Assembly (NCBI GenBank): GCA_947626155.1
Contig: CANQRC010000016.1
Coordinates: 1-22,323 of the forward strand
Direction of reading: 5' to 3'
Origin: an uncultured Clostridia bacterium
GTDB lineage: Bacteria > Bacillota > Clostridia > Christensenellales > UBA1242
DNA length: 22,323 nt
The translations under genes were made by a program, and so were the position numbers. The notes below the pieces were generated by a model. The model had not been told where the DNA came from. It saw only the letters and a program-made list of their open reading frames with translations, and made no database searches. Position 1 is the first letter of the stretch. Every line of letters starts with the position of its first letter. Positions 1-7,770 of the stretch are shown here, piece after piece.

Positions 1-1
1 A

Positions 2-487
2 CTTGACAATGTGAGCGGCCACTCCATCAGCCAAAACTATTCCAATCTCATAATAAACCTTACAGGAAGCGGCAACACTGCAAACGTGGGCGGGCTTGTT
101 GGGCTTGGCAGCGCAGGCAGTGACAACAACTATTCTTTGGGCAGCGTTGATGCCACAAATTTTGTGTGCCAAAACCTAAATCTTGGCGGCTTGTATGGAA
201 GATATGACAATCCAAACAACACCGACGCCGTCTCTTACAGTTATTCAATGGTGAAAATTTCGGCAGGCGAGGGCGCGCGCATTGGCGGAATTTTTGGCTA
301 TTTTAATGGCAGTGTCAAAAACTGCTTCTCAGGCATAGAACCTATTGTCAGCGAGGGCAATTACAATGCCGGCGCAGGCTCTTGCCTCAAAAGCAGCGTT
401 TACAAAAGCAGCCTAAATTTCAGCGACAAGATTTGGGTTTTGCCTGAGGCAGAGGGCTTGCCACAATTTATTTGGCAAAGCGTTTAA
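2..487 (+). CDS. C-terminal end of a GLUG-repeat surface protein (5' end outside window)
   Basis: The frame is open from the left edge through a TAA at 485-487, so this is the last ~161 residues of a larger protein. The GTG at 11 is internal, because codons 2-10 already read L-D-N in frame. Three GLUG-type repeats are visible: GGLVG followed by NNYSLGSV, GGLYG followed by YSYSMV, and GGIFG followed by VKNCFSG. The protein closes with the pattern usual for the end of GLUG domains, a short W-x-L-P element and a final LPQFIWQSV. No sortase motif or C-terminal membrane helix follows, so anchoring must lie in the missing N-terminal part, as with the N-terminal lipobox of the gene at 11592. GLUG repeats occur in extracellular, adhesin-like proteins, but a binding partner cannot be inferred. 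The family assignment is from motif recognition only. Confidence 0.8.
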   Translation, partial: LDNVSGHSISQNYSNLIINLTGSGNTANVGGLVGLGSAGSDNNYSLGSVDATNFVCQNLNLGGLYGRYDNPNNTDAVSYSYSMVKISAGEGARIGGIFGYFNGSVKNCFSGIEPIVSEGNYNAGAGSCLKSSVYKSSLNFSDKIWVLPEAEGLPQFIWQSV

Positions 488-499
488 AACAAGAAATTT

Positions 500-528
500 T
501 GTTGACATATCAACATATAAATTGATAT
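500..528. promoter_or_regulatory. Candidate operator overlapping the -35 and spacer
   Basis: TGTTGACATATCAACA at 500-515 is a dyad with 7 of 8 pairs matching and it covers the -35 box. An additional half-site TTGATAT at 522-528 is the exact complement of ATATCAA at 507-513, so a second dyad spans the spacer into the -10. The placement is that of a repressor site. MarR- or TetR-type repressors often control such exporters, but no regulator gene is in view and the assignment is inference. Confidence 0.5.
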
Positions 529-531
529 AAT
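502..531 (+). promoter_or_regulatory. Sigma-A promoter of the ABC exporter operon
   Basis: TTGACA at 502-507 and TATAAT at 526-531 are both perfect consensus hexamers, separated by 18 bp. The predicted start is near 538-540, giving a leader of about 47 nt before the ATG at 586. The promoter begins only 14 bp after the stop of the upstream gene. Confidence 0.85.
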
Positions 532-540
532 GACACATGG

Positions 541-556
541 CAAGCAAATTTGCTTG
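541..556. promoter_or_regulatory. Perfect 16-bp palindrome at the transcript start of the ABC operon
   Basis: CAAGCAAATTTGCTTG is a perfect palindrome just downstream of the expected start site and is followed by the T-rich stretch TCTTTTGTTT. It could be a second operator, a 5'-leader hairpin, or a terminator for the preceding GLUG gene. It lies inside the new transcript, which makes a leader role possible. Confidence 0.4.
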
Positions 557-585
557 TCTTTTGTTTGGCTTAAAGAGGGGAAAAG

Positions 586-2346
586 ATGTTTAAACTGATA
601 AAAAATTTGAAGAAAATTGACATTTTGTATATTTTGCTTGTTGCGGGACTTGTGGTGTTGCAAGTTTGGCTGGACATAAAAATTCCTGACTACACTCGCG
701 CAATCACAAGTGAGCTGCAACGGCCTCAAACGGGCGCGCTGGTGGGTCACCCAGAGTGGACGGTGCGCGTTTCAGTGATTTTGCAAAACGGCGGCTTCAT
801 GCTCGCCTGCGCGCTTGGAAGCTTGGCAAGTGCAATCATTGTGGGCTATTTGACGGCAAAAATTGCCTCACGCTTTTCTTACACCTTAAGAGAAAAGATT
901 TACAACAAGGTGCAAAACTTCTCGCTTTCTGAGATAAATCAATTTTCCACGGCAAGCCTCATCACAAGAACCACAAACGACGTCACCCAAGTGCAATTTT
1001 TTATTGCCATGGGGCTTCAAGTTTTGTTGAAAGCGCCTGTCATGGCCATTTGGGCGCTGACAAAAATGTTGAATGTAAGTTGGCAGTGGTCGCTTGCAAC
1101 GGGAGTGACAATTTGTTTACTTATTGTCATGATTTCAATTGTGGTGATTTTTGCAATTCCAAAATTTAAGAAAATTCAAACGCTGACCGACAACCTGAAC
1201 AGAGTTACAAGAGAAAATCTGACGGGAATAAGGGTTATTCGTGCGGCAAATGCGGAAGATTATCAAAATGCAAAGTTTGAAAAGTCCAATCAAGAACTCA
1301 CATCCAACAACCTCTTCGCAAGCCGCGTTATGGGAATTATGAGCCCGGGAATGTCGCTTTTGATGAGCAGCCTAAGCCTCTCAATTTTCTGGATTGGCGC
1401 TTACATTGTCAAAGACTCAACTATGCTTGACTTCATGATTTCGTTCATGTCTTATTCCGTTCAAATTGTCATGGCGTTTATGCTTCTAATCATGATTTTT
1501 ATCATGCTTCCAAGGGTGCTTGTTTCGTCAAAGCGTATAAATGAAGTTTTGGACAGCAAAAACGCAATTGAATCTGGCGTCTTTGAGGGCGCAGAGGAGA
1601 GAGAAAAAGTCCCTGTTGTCACGTTTAGAAATGTTTCTTTCAAATATCCTGACGCCGACGAATACGTTTTAAAAGATATCTCTTTTGAAGCAAATGAGGG
1701 CGAGACCGTGGCGTTTATTGGCTCAACCGGAAGCGGCAAAAGCACACTGATAAACCTCATTCCAAGGCTGTATGATGCCACGGAGGGAGATGTTCTTATT
1801 GAGGGCGTAAACATTAAGGAATATGATTTAACGCGCCTCAATCAAATGATTGGATATGTTCCACAGCGCGGCGTGCTTTTCAAAGGCATGGTTAAGGAAA
1901 ACGTGAATTTTGGCGACAACAACGCAAGCGAAGAAGTGATAAAAAAGGCAATTTCCACCGCTCAAGCTTCAAGTTTTGTGACAAAAATGGGCGGCCTTGA
2001 AAGCGAAATCTCGCAGGGCGGAACAAATGTTTCGGGCGGCCAAAAGCAGAGGCTTTCCATTGCAAGGGCAATTGCTCGCGAGCCACAAATCTTCATTTTT
2101 GACGACAGTTTTTCCGCTTTGGACTATAAGACTGACAAAAAACTTCGCGAGGCGCTCAAAAAACACACCGGCAGCGCCACAAAGTTTATTGTTGCGCAGA
2201 GAATTGGCACAATTAAGGATGCGGACAAAATTGTTGTTTTGGATAGCGGAAACATGGTGGGCATTGGCACGCACGAAGAGCTTTTAAAAACCTGCCCAAT
2301 TTACAAAGAAATTGCGCTTTCCCAACTCTCAAAGGAGGAATTGTAA
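586..2346 (+). CDS. Heterodimeric ABC exporter, subunit A (degenerate-site Walker B)
   Basis: A 586-residue half-transporter: about six membrane helices (first near residues 14-31, next near 68-90, later ones near 140-300), then a nucleotide-binding domain. Walker A is GSTGSGKS with K385, and the signature VSGGQ is at 482-486. Walker B ends in D506, but the catalytic glutamate position is Asp (D507, sequence FDDS), and the switch-loop histidine is Gln (Q538, AQRIGT). These two replacements are the known mark of the subunit that forms the non-hydrolysing ATP site in heterodimeric exporters such as TM287/288, BmrCD and LmrCD. The start ATG follows AAAGAGGGG at 572-580. It is followed directly by its partner at 2348. 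Substrate unknown; drugs, lipids or peptides are all possible. Confidence 0.93.
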   Translation: MFKLIKNLKKIDILYILLVAGLVVLQVWLDIKIPDYTRAITSELQRPQTGALVGHPEWTVRVSVILQNGGFMLACALGSLASAIIVGYLTAKIASRFSYTLREKIYNKVQNFSLSEINQFSTASLITRTTNDVTQVQFFIAMGLQVLLKAPVMAIWALTKMLNVSWQWSLATGVTICLLIVMISIVVIFAIPKFKKIQTLTDNLNRVTRENLTGIRVIRAANAEDYQNAKFEKSNQELTSNNLFASRVMGIMSPGMSLLMSSLSLSIFWIGAYIVKDSTMLDFMISFMSYSVQIVMAFMLLIMIFIMLPRVLVSSKRINEVLDSKNAIESGVFEGAEEREKVPVVTFRNVSFKYPDADEYVLKDISFEANEGETVAFIGSTGSGKSTLINLIPRLYDATEGDVLIEGVNIKEYDLTRLNQMIGYVPQRGVLFKGMVKENVNFGDNNASEEVIKKAISTAQASSFVTKMGGLESEISQGGTNVSGGQKQRLSIARAIAREPQIFIFDDSFSALDYKTDKKLREALKKHTGSATKFIVAQRIGTIKDADKIVVLDSGNMVGIGTHEELLKTCPIYKEIALSQLSKEEL

Positions 2347-2347
2347 T

Positions 2348-4111
2348 ATGAAAAAGAGACAAAAAGGCGCTTTTAAAGAGCCAATGAAAAAACTCATCAA
2401 ATATTGCAAGTTTCAGTGGGGTTGGCTTGCACTTGCAATTTTGTTTGGCGCAATTGCCGCTGTTTTTCAAATAATTGGTCCAATCAAAATTCAAGACCTA
2501 ACAAACATGATTGTCTCCGGCCTTGCCGTTGGCATTGACATGGAGGCGTTCACTCAAATTGCACTGTTTTTGCTTTTGATTTATTTGCTTGGCGCAATTT
2601 TGGGCTACTTTCAACAGTTTATTATGGCAACAAGCACTCAGGCGGTTGTCAAGCGTTTTAGAAAGGACATCTCCGCAAAAATTAACCGCCTTCCACTTGG
2701 CTACTTTGACGGGCATATGTATGGCGACATCCTAAGCCGCGTCACAAACGATGTGGACACAATTGGCCAAAGCCTAAACGAAAGCATTGGAACACTTTTT
2801 TCCAGCGCAACCCTGTTTTTGGGCGTTTTGATTGCAATGTTTGTGATTGAGCCTATTATGGCTGCCACCGTTATTGGCGCAACAATTGTTGGCTTTTCAT
2901 TCTCGCTCATCTTTTTGACGAGGGCGCAAAAATATTTCACTCAAAATCAAAGAAATCTCGGCCAGCTTAACGCCCATGTTGAAGAAAATTATGCCGGGCA
3001 CAATGTTGTTCAACTTTTCAACGGCCAAAACAAAATGCACAAAGAGTTTGAAAAAATAAACAAAAAACTTTACACAAGCGGCTGGAAAGCGCAGTTTATT
3101 GGCGGCGTTATGCAGCCTGTCATGGGCTTTGTTGGAAACTTTGGCTATGTTGCAGTTTGCGTTGTTGGCGGCGTGCTTGCCGCGCAAAGAGGAATTGGAT
3201 TTATTGGAACAATCACCACTTTCATGATTTTTGTAAGGCTGTTCTCAAACCCTCTTTCCCAAATTGCACAGTCTCTTTCAAGGCTACAATCCACTGCGGC
3301 TGCCAGCACCAGAGTGTTTGAGTTTTTGGACGCAAAAGAACTTGCTGACGAAAGCGACAAAACGCTTGTGCTAAATGATGTTAAGGGCGATGTTGAGTTT
3401 GACAATGTTGTGTTTGGCTACAACAAAGACAAAGTGATAATAAAAGGCTTTTCCGCAAACATCAAGGCGGGAGAAAAAGTTGCCATTGTTGGGCCAACGG
3501 GCGCAGGCAAGACGACACTTGTAAACTTGTTGATGAGGTTCTATGAAACAAACAGCGGAAGCATTAAAATTGACGGCGTCAAAACAACCGACCTCACGCG
3601 CGACAATGTTCACAGGCTTTTTGGAATGGTGCTTCAAGACACTTGGCTTTTTGAGGGCACAATCAAAGAAAATTTAAGATACAACAACCCAAATGTCACT
3701 GACGAGCAAATTGTTGAGGCGTGCAAAAAGGTTGGGGTTGATCACTTCATCCAAACACTCTCCAAGGGCTATGACACAGTTCTCACCGATAGCGTAAACC
3801 TCTCTTCTGGGCAAAAACAACTTCTCACAATTGCCAGAACAATGCTTGAAAACCGCCCAATGATGATTTTGGATGAGGCGACAAGTTCGGTGGACACCCG
3901 AACGGAAGTTTTGCTTCAAGAGGCAATGGATAAAGTCATGGAGGGCAGGACATCTTTCATTATTGCCCACAGGCTTTCCACAATCAAAAACGCAAACCTC
4001 ATTTTGGTGCTTAAAGACGGCGACATTGTTGAAAGCGGCACGCATGAACAGCTTCTTGAAAAAGGCGGATTTTATGCCGACCTTTACAACAGCCAATTTG
4101 AGAAAGTTTAG
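2348..4111 (+). CDS. Heterodimeric ABC exporter, subunit B (catalytic Walker B)
   Basis: A 587-residue half-transporter with the same layout as its upstream partner: N-terminal six-helix domain, then the ATPase domain. Walker A is GPTGAGKT with K388. Walker B has canonical D509 and E510 (ILDEATS), and the switch histidine H541 is present (AHRLST). Its signature is LSSGQ (485-489) rather than LSGGQ. It therefore complements subunit A: this chain gives the working Walker B, A gives the intact signature, and the poor signature here faces A's degenerate site. I chose the ATG at 2348 because AAAGGAGG (2331-2338) lies 9 nt before it and A's stop is at 2344-2346. An in-frame start at 2312 would sit inside A without such a site. 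The two genes are clearly co-transcribed. Confidence 0.93.
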   Translation: MKKRQKGAFKEPMKKLIKYCKFQWGWLALAILFGAIAAVFQIIGPIKIQDLTNMIVSGLAVGIDMEAFTQIALFLLLIYLLGAILGYFQQFIMATSTQAVVKRFRKDISAKINRLPLGYFDGHMYGDILSRVTNDVDTIGQSLNESIGTLFSSATLFLGVLIAMFVIEPIMAATVIGATIVGFSFSLIFLTRAQKYFTQNQRNLGQLNAHVEENYAGHNVVQLFNGQNKMHKEFEKINKKLYTSGWKAQFIGGVMQPVMGFVGNFGYVAVCVVGGVLAAQRGIGFIGTITTFMIFVRLFSNPLSQIAQSLSRLQSTAAASTRVFEFLDAKELADESDKTLVLNDVKGDVEFDNVVFGYNKDKVIIKGFSANIKAGEKVAIVGPTGAGKTTLVNLLMRFYETNSGSIKIDGVKTTDLTRDNVHRLFGMVLQDTWLFEGTIKENLRYNNPNVTDEQIVEACKKVGVDHFIQTLSKGYDTVLTDSVNLSSGQKQLLTIARTMLENRPMMILDEATSSVDTRTEVLLQEAMDKVMEGRTSFIIAHRLSTIKNANLILVLKDGDIVESGTHEQLLEKGGFYADLYNSQFEKV

Positions 4112-4181
4112 TTAAAAATTTCAAAAAAACGCATAAAAACGCCAATTTTTTGCAAAATAACATCAAAAAAGAGGTGTTTTT

Positions 4182-4745
4182 ATGAAATTTTTGTTCTTTT
4201 TTATGGGAGTTCCACTTATGATAATGTCCTTTTTTGAGGCAATTGATGTTTTGCCTTATGCCACTCAGGCGAATATAATTGTTGACGGAAACGCCATTGA
4301 AATTTCCGAGGAGCAACAGGACCAACTTTTTGTCAGCATCCAAAATTTGTTTGAAAACTCAAAAACAATGCCGGCTTTTGGTGTCACTACGCCTGAAATG
4401 TTTGAAGAAGAACTTAAAAGCGGCACTTTTGTGTCAATGAAATTTGACAGCCTCTTTGAAGTGAACGGCCTCCCGTTTGACGAACTTGTTTTTAGGGTTG
4501 ACAGAGATTATCACGCGTTCAACCTCGTGCGCGGCGTTGACGGAGTGTTTGGCGGCAGGTGCATCTACATTGATTTGGATGAAAAAGACATGAGCGAGTT
4601 TGACAACTTTGTCAAAACGCTTGTGACAGAGCAAACTTCAAACTTGTCGCAATCTCAGCCACAAAAAGAAGAGCCAGCTCAGGATTTGGAAAGTTTGGAA
4701 AGTGAGGAAAATTCAAAAGACGCACAAGAGCAAAACAATGTTTGA
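4182..4745 (+). CDS. Small hypothetical protein with hydrophobic N-terminus and acidic tail
   Basis: 187 residues, not recognised. Residues 1-20 (MKFLFFFMGVPLMIMSFF) form one hydrophobic stretch, consistent with a signal peptide or membrane anchor with only one leading Lys. The middle (about 25-150) is a soluble alpha/beta-looking region containing DLDEKDMSEFDNF. The tail from about 152 is low complexity, rich in Glu, Gln and Ser, and is likely disordered. GAGGTG at 4171-4176 is the ribosome binding site. It lies 70 bp after the ABC operon in the same direction with no clear terminator between, so read-through from that operon is possible. No function can be given. A shadow frame is unlikely because upstream spacing, start signal and codon use all match neighbouring genes. 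Confidence 0.75.
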   Translation: MKFLFFFMGVPLMIMSFFEAIDVLPYATQANIIVDGNAIEISEEQQDQLFVSIQNLFENSKTMPAFGVTTPEMFEEELKSGTFVSMKFDSLFEVNGLPFDELVFRVDRDYHAFNLVRGVDGVFGGRCIYIDLDEKDMSEFDNFVKTLVTEQTSNLSQSQPQKEEPAQDLESLESEENSKDAQEQNNV

Positions 4746-4750
4746 TTTGT

Positions 4751-4780
4751 TTGACAACAAAAACAAAATTATAATAAAAT
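4751..4780 (+). promoter_or_regulatory. Probable sigma-A promoter of the pfl operon
   Basis: TTGACA at 4751-4756 and TAAAAT at 4775-4780 are 18 bp apart. A TATAAT at 4770-4775 is also present, but with only 13 bp to this -35. The expected start is near 4786, some 45 nt before the pflB ATG. Confidence 0.65.
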
Positions 4781-4785
4781 AAAGA

Positions 4786-4817
4786 GAAAAATGTAAAAAT
4801 TGCATTTTTCTTTTTTA
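4786..4817 (+). promoter_or_regulatory. Hairpin with T-tract in the pflB leader
   Basis: GAAAAATG (4786-4793) and CATTTTTC (4803-4810) are perfect 8-bp arms with a 9-nt loop, and a run of T residues follows to 4816. It resembles a weak intrinsic terminator. Because it begins at about the predicted transcript start, it may be a leader attenuator rather than the end of the gene at 4182-4745. The stem is AT-rich, so its stability is modest. Confidence 0.4.
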
Positions 4818-4830
4818 AAAAGGAGAGAAA

Positions 4831-7056
4831 ATGAGCGAGGCTTGGAGCGGTTTTAAGGGAAATAAATGGAAAAAAGAGATTGATGTTTCTGACTTTATTT
4901 TGTCAAATTATAAAGAATATAAAGGGACGGATGCCTTTCTTGTTGGGGCGTCTGAAAAGACGAAAAAAGTTTGGCAAAAGTGCGAACAACTTCTTGTCAA
5001 GGAGAGAAAAACAGGGCTTTTGGATGTTGAAACAAAGGCGGTTTCTGGCATAAATAATTTTGCGCCGGGCTATATTGACCAGCCAAATGAGGTTATTTTT
5101 GGGCTTCAAACGGACAAGCCTCTCAAACGCATTGTCAATCTCTATGGCGGCACAAGAACTGCCAAAAAGGCATTGGACGCCTATGGAAAACACCTTGACC
5201 CAACGCTTGAAAAACACTTTTTGGAGTTTAGAAAAACCCATAACGATGGCGTTTTTGATGCTTACACTCCCGAGATTAGGCGCGCGCGTTCGGCGGGGCT
5301 GCTGACAGGGCTTCCGGATGCCTACGGAAGAGGCAGAATTATTGGCGATTACAGAAGGGTTGCGCTTTACGGCATTGACAGACTTATTGAGCAAAAGCAA
5401 AGCGACTGGCTGAAAATGGATGTTTCAAGTGAAGAGAACATTCGCCACAGAGAAGAGGTCGCCGAGCAAATTAAGGCGCTTGAGGAAGTCAAAAAGATGG
5501 CGGCAGGCTATGGCTTCGACATCTCCTTGCCGGCAACAAACGCGCGGGAGGCGTTTCAGTGGCTTTATTTTGGCTATCTTGCTTCTGTGAAAGAGAACAA
5601 CGGCGCGGCAATGAGTTTGGGAAGAACCTCAACTTTTCTTGATATTTTCATAGAAAGAGATTTGAAAAATGGGGCGCTTACCGAGGAGGAGGCGCAGGAA
5701 CTTGTTGACCAATTTGTCATAAAACTTAGGCTTGTAAGGCATTTGAGAACGCCTGATTATGACGAGATTTTTGCCGGCGACCCTACTTGGGTGACTGAAA
5801 GCATTGGCGGAATGGCAGACGAAAAAAAGAGTTTGGTCACAAAAAATTCTTTCAGATTTTTGCACACTCTTTCAAACTTGAACCCCTCGCCAGAGCCAAA
5901 TTTGACGGTGCTTTGGTCAGAAAAATTGCCAGCCAACTTCAAAAAGTTTTGTGCAAAAGTTTCAATTGAAACCGATGCTATTCAATATGAGGGCGACGAC
6001 GTTATGCGCCCAATTTATGGCAATGATTACGCAATTGCTTGCTGCGTTTCTGCAATGAAAGTTGGAAAGCAAATGCAGTTTTTTGGGGCTAGGTGCAACC
6101 TTGCAAAATCTTTGCTTTATTCCTTGAACGGCGGCGTTGACGAACTTTCAGGAAAACTTGTGGTTGAGGGGCTTTCGAAAAACACCGAAAAAGTTTTAAC
6201 TTTTGAAAAAGTTTGGCAAAATTACAAAAAAACGCTTGAAAAAGTGGCAAAAACCTATGTTGATGCCATGAATGTCATCCATTATATGCATGACAAATAC
6301 GCCTATGAGCGCGAACAAATGGCGCTTCATGACACTGATGTTGAAAGACTTATGGCTTTTGGAGTGGCAGGATTTTCAGTTGCAACAGACAGCCTCAGCG
6401 CAATAAAATATGCAAAAGTTGAGCCGGTTAGAAACGCCGACGGGCTGATTGTGGACTTCAAAACCACGGGCGATTTTCCTAAGTTTGGAAATGACGATGA
6501 CCGCGTTGACAAACTTGGCGTTGACCTTGTGAAATTCTTCTTCTCTTGCCTTAAAAAGCACAAATGCTACAGGGGCGCAAAGCACACGCTCTCACTTTTG
6601 ACCATAACTTCAAACGTGATGTATGGCAAAAAGACGGGTGCAACCCCAGACGGCAGACACCAAGGCGAGCCTTTTGCTCCGGGCGCAAACCCAATGCATG
6701 AGCGCGACTTGACGGGCGCGCTTGCTTCGCTCAATTCTGTGGCAAAAATTCCTTACAAAAACTGCTGCCAGGACGGAATTTCAAACACTTTTTCAATTGT
6801 TCCAGACGCGCTTGGGCATTCTGAAAAGGAAAGAATAGAAAATTTGGTGTCAATTTTGGACGGCTATTTTATGCAAAACGCCCAGCACCTAAATGTGAAT
6901 GTTCTAAACAGGGAACTTCTTATTGACGCAATGAACAACCCTTGGAAATATCCAAATTTGACGATAAGAGTTTCGGGCTATGCGGTGAACTTCAACCGAC
7001 TTTCGCGCGCGCACCAGGAAGAGGTGATTGCAAGAACTTTCCACGAGAGAAGATGA
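4831..7056 (+). CDS. pflB: Pyruvate formate-lyase (formate C-acetyltransferase)
   Basis: 741 residues, close to the usual ~750-760 of this glycyl-radical enzyme, which converts pyruvate and CoA to acetyl-CoA and formate in anaerobic fermentation. The adjacent active-site cysteines are C404-C405 in IACCVSAMKVG. The C-terminal glycyl radical motif is RVSGYAV with G716, about 25 residues from the end as expected. AGGAGAG at 4821-4827 precedes the ATG. The activating enzyme gene follows with a 4-base overlap, which makes this PFL rather than another glycyl-radical lyase nearly certain. The paired Cys also argue against glycerol/diol dehydratase-type members, which have a single active-site Cys. 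Cytosolic. Confidence 0.96.
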   Translation: MSEAWSGFKGNKWKKEIDVSDFILSNYKEYKGTDAFLVGASEKTKKVWQKCEQLLVKERKTGLLDVETKAVSGINNFAPGYIDQPNEVIFGLQTDKPLKRIVNLYGGTRTAKKALDAYGKHLDPTLEKHFLEFRKTHNDGVFDAYTPEIRRARSAGLLTGLPDAYGRGRIIGDYRRVALYGIDRLIEQKQSDWLKMDVSSEENIRHREEVAEQIKALEEVKKMAAGYGFDISLPATNAREAFQWLYFGYLASVKENNGAAMSLGRTSTFLDIFIERDLKNGALTEEEAQELVDQFVIKLRLVRHLRTPDYDEIFAGDPTWVTESIGGMADEKKSLVTKNSFRFLHTLSNLNPSPEPNLTVLWSEKLPANFKKFCAKVSIETDAIQYEGDDVMRPIYGNDYAIACCVSAMKVGKQMQFFGARCNLAKSLLYSLNGGVDELSGKLVVEGLSKNTEKVLTFEKVWQNYKKTLEKVAKTYVDAMNVIHYMHDKYAYEREQMALHDTDVERLMAFGVAGFSVATDSLSAIKYAKVEPVRNADGLIVDFKTTGDFPKFGNDDDRVDKLGVDLVKFFFSCLKKHKCYRGAKHTLSLLTITSNVMYGKKTGATPDGRHQGEPFAPGANPMHERDLTGALASLNSVAKIPYKNCCQDGISNTFSIVPDALGHSEKERIENLVSILDGYFMQNAQHLNVNVLNRELLIDAMNNPWKYPNLTIRVSGYAVNFNRLSRAHQEEVIARTFHERR

Positions 7057-7757
7057 TGATTAAAGGAAACATAAACAGTTTTGAAAGCATGGGGCTTGTT
7101 GACGGACCGGGTGTGAGGTTTGTAGTTTTTTTGCAGGGCTGTCCACTTCGCTGCGCCTATTGTCACAACCCAGAAATGTGGAACGCAGGCGAGGAAAAAA
7201 TAACGCTGACGCCAAGGGAACTTGTGGACAAAATCAAAAGATACCGAATTTATTTTAAAAACCATGGCGGCGTGACAATGTCGGGTGGCGAGCCACTGAT
7301 GCAAGAAAAATTTGTGACCGAGGTGTTTAGGCTTTGCAAAAAAGAGGGCATTCACACTTGTCTTGATACTTCCGGCTATGGAGAGGCAAGCGACGAACTT
7401 TTGAAATACACTGACCTCGTGCTTTTGGACGTGAAAGAACTTGACCCAGAAAAATATGAAGGCTTGGTGGCTCAGAAAATTGACAAATTTTACAAATTTG
7501 TTGAAAAATGTCAAAAAAAACGCAAAAAATTGTGGATTAGGCAGGTTATTTTGCCAAATTACAACGATAACAAAGAAAGCGTTTTAAAACTCAAAGCATT
7601 TGTTGACACTTTGAAATATGTTGAAAAAGTTGAACTTTTGCCTTATCACAACATGGCGGAAAAGAAGTATGCTTCGCTTGGGATAAAATATAGGCTTGCA
7701 GGCTTGCCCTCAATGGATGAAAAAAAGTGCAAAAGTTTGGAAAAGTATTTAAGATAG
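7053..7757 (+). CDS. pflA: Pyruvate formate-lyase activating enzyme (radical SAM)
   Basis: 234 residues, near the ~245 typical of PflA. It installs the glycyl radical on PflB using S-adenosylmethionine and a 4Fe-4S cluster. The cluster motif CxxxCxxC is C30-P-L-R-C34-A-Y-C37, followed by HNPEMW. The SAM-binding MSGGEP motif follows about 40 residues later. The start ATG at 7053 overlaps the pflB stop (ATGA), and a second ATG follows at 7056; either is possible. The open frame extends further upstream inside pflB, but the PflA homology (GNINSFESMGLVDGPG) begins right after the overlap. The overlap implies translational coupling with pflB. Confidence 0.95.
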   Translation: MMIKGNINSFESMGLVDGPGVRFVVFLQGCPLRCAYCHNPEMWNAGEEKITLTPRELVDKIKRYRIYFKNHGGVTMSGGEPLMQEKFVTEVFRLCKKEGIHTCLDTSGYGEASDELLKYTDLVLLDVKELDPEKYEGLVAQKIDKFYKFVEKCQKKRKKLWIRQVILPNYNDNKESVLKLKAFVDTLKYVEKVELLPYHNMAEKKYASLGIKYRLAGLPSMDEKKCKSLEKYLR

Positions 7758-7770
7758 CAATTGTTTGAAA

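Noticed and set aside
4112..4181. Terminator after the ABC operon
   Set aside because: The 70-bp gap has A- and T-runs but no convincing stem, so none is called.
4903..5400. 165-residue minus-strand frame inside pflB
   Set aside because: Complete overlap with the well-supported pflB sequence and no features of its own.
6942..7052. Upstream extension of pflA to 6942
   Set aside because: Lies inside the pflB C-terminus; PflA family sequence and the coupled ATGA start begin at 7053.
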